From positions 9,658 to 15,650 of the forward strand of contig MIBK01000140.1 of the NCBI GenBank assembly GCA_001829505.1: a DNA stretch of 5,993 nucleotides. Direction: 5' to 3'. The notes below the pieces were generated by a model. The model did no database searches and had not been told where the DNA came from. It worked only from the letters and a program-made list of their open reading frames with translations. The DNA is from Spirochaetes bacterium RBG_16_67_19 (GTDB lineage: Bacteria; Spirochaetota; Spirochaetia; SZUA-6; DRHE01). Of the stretch, positions 5,607 to 5,993 are shown piece after piece. Every line of letters starts with the position of its first letter. Position 1 is the first letter of the stretch. Position numbers and translations under genes: made by a program.

Positions 5607-5993
5607 ACCCGAACGCCGGCCCGGCCGCCGCCATCCGCACCGAGGACCTCTCCAAGCGCTACACCGAGGTTGCCGCCGTCGAAGCCCTGAATCTCTCGGT
5701 CGCACCCGGGGAAATCTACGGCTTCCTGGGGCGCAACGGCGCGGGGAAGACCACGACCATCCGGATGCTCCTGGGCCTGGTCCGCCCGACGCGGGGACGG
5801 GTCCTGCTGTTCGGCAGGGACCTGGCCGGGGACAGAAAAGAGGCGGTCCGGCCGGTGGGCAGCCTGGTGGAAACCGCGACCTGCTACCCCACCCTGACGG
5901 TGCGCGAGAACCTGGAAATCCAGCGGCGGCTCACCCGGGCGGACCACGGCGCCGTACAGCGGGCGATCGGGCTTCTGGGCCTGGAGCCCGTGG
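5603..5993 (+). CDS. ABC-2-type transporter ATP-binding subunit (C-terminus beyond window edge)
   Basis: The ATPase subunit of an exporter drives a separate membrane permease, probably encoded just beyond the right edge. The 130 visible codons contain the A-loop Tyr20 (SKRYTEV), Walker A GRNGAGKT at 43-50 with catalytic Lys49, and the region SLVETATCYPTLTVRENL at 87-104. There Glu90 stands where many ABC proteins have the Q-loop Gln, as is common in BcrA-like and other ABC-2 exporters. Arg44 replaces the usual Pro in GPNGAGKT. The signature LSGGQ-like motif, Walker B and H-loop lie outside the window; a full subunit would be about 300 residues. The start ATG overlaps the tetR stop; only a weak AAGG lies upstream, so translation probably depends on coupling. 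Drug, peptide or lipid export are all possible; the substrate cannot be read from this part. Confidence 0.92.
   Translation, partial: MNPNAGPAAAIRTEDLSKRYTEVAAVEALNLSVAPGEIYGFLGRNGAGKTTTIRMLLGLVRPTRGRVLLFGRDLAGDRKEAVRPVGSLVETATCYPTLTVRENLEIQRRLTRADHGAVQRAIGLLGLEPV

Noticed and set aside
4965..5705. 246-codon open frame on the minus strand opposite tetR
   Set aside because: It crosses both tetR and the start of the ABC gene and has no domain; the plus-strand genes have clear motifs and translation signals.
1..5993. Mobile element, CRISPR array, tRNA or rRNA
   Set aside because: I saw no transposase or integrase motifs, no regular repeat-spacer pattern and no cloverleaf or rRNA segments on either strand.

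Overview
The window is GC-rich and gene-dense. It reads as a Gram-negative, proteobacteria- or Desulfobacterota-like chromosome. That guess rests on base composition and on the style of the large hybrid kinase (two N-terminal membrane helices, GAF and PAS domains, an HDFNN-type H-box and a C-terminal receiver), so it is inference and I assign no species. It shows no rRNA, tRNA, CRISPR array or insertion sequence, and no gap without a gene exceeds about 240 bases.

Layout from left to right. (1) Positions 1-838, minus strand: the N-terminal 279 codons of moeA (molybdopterin molybdotransferase), cut by the window edge. (2) Positions 839-1077: a 239-base divergent gap with a likely moeA promoter and an approximately 136-nt leader able to fold into several hairpins. 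(3) Positions 1078-1733, plus strand: a CPBP (CAAX protease/Abi) membrane protease gene broken by a frameshift, probably a pseudogene. (4) Positions 1743-4829, minus strand: a 1028-residue membrane-bound hybrid sensor histidine kinase, convergent with the broken gene. (5) Positions 4830-4994: a compact divergent control region with overlapping back-to-back promoters and a 7-11-7 inverted repeat that looks like a TetR operator. (6) Positions 4995-5606, plus strand: a TetR-family repressor. (7) Positions 5603-5993, plus strand: the start of an ABC-2-type exporter ATPase, joined to the repressor by an ATGA overlap and cut by the right edge.

How they may work together: the TetR protein and the ABC ATPase form an operon of the common self-regulated efflux type, in which the repressor would sit on the inverted repeat and leave when a ligand appears. 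A perfect TATAAT on the opposite strand overlaps the tetR -10, and its -35 would lie inside the same operator, so the hybrid kinase may share the repressor's control. This is the most distinctive regulatory idea here. moeA and the CPBP remnant look functionally unrelated to that module. The two other points worth a second look are the structured moeA leader (possible cis-regulatory RNA) and a cysteine cluster in the kinase GAF domain. I see no clearly new multi-gene system.
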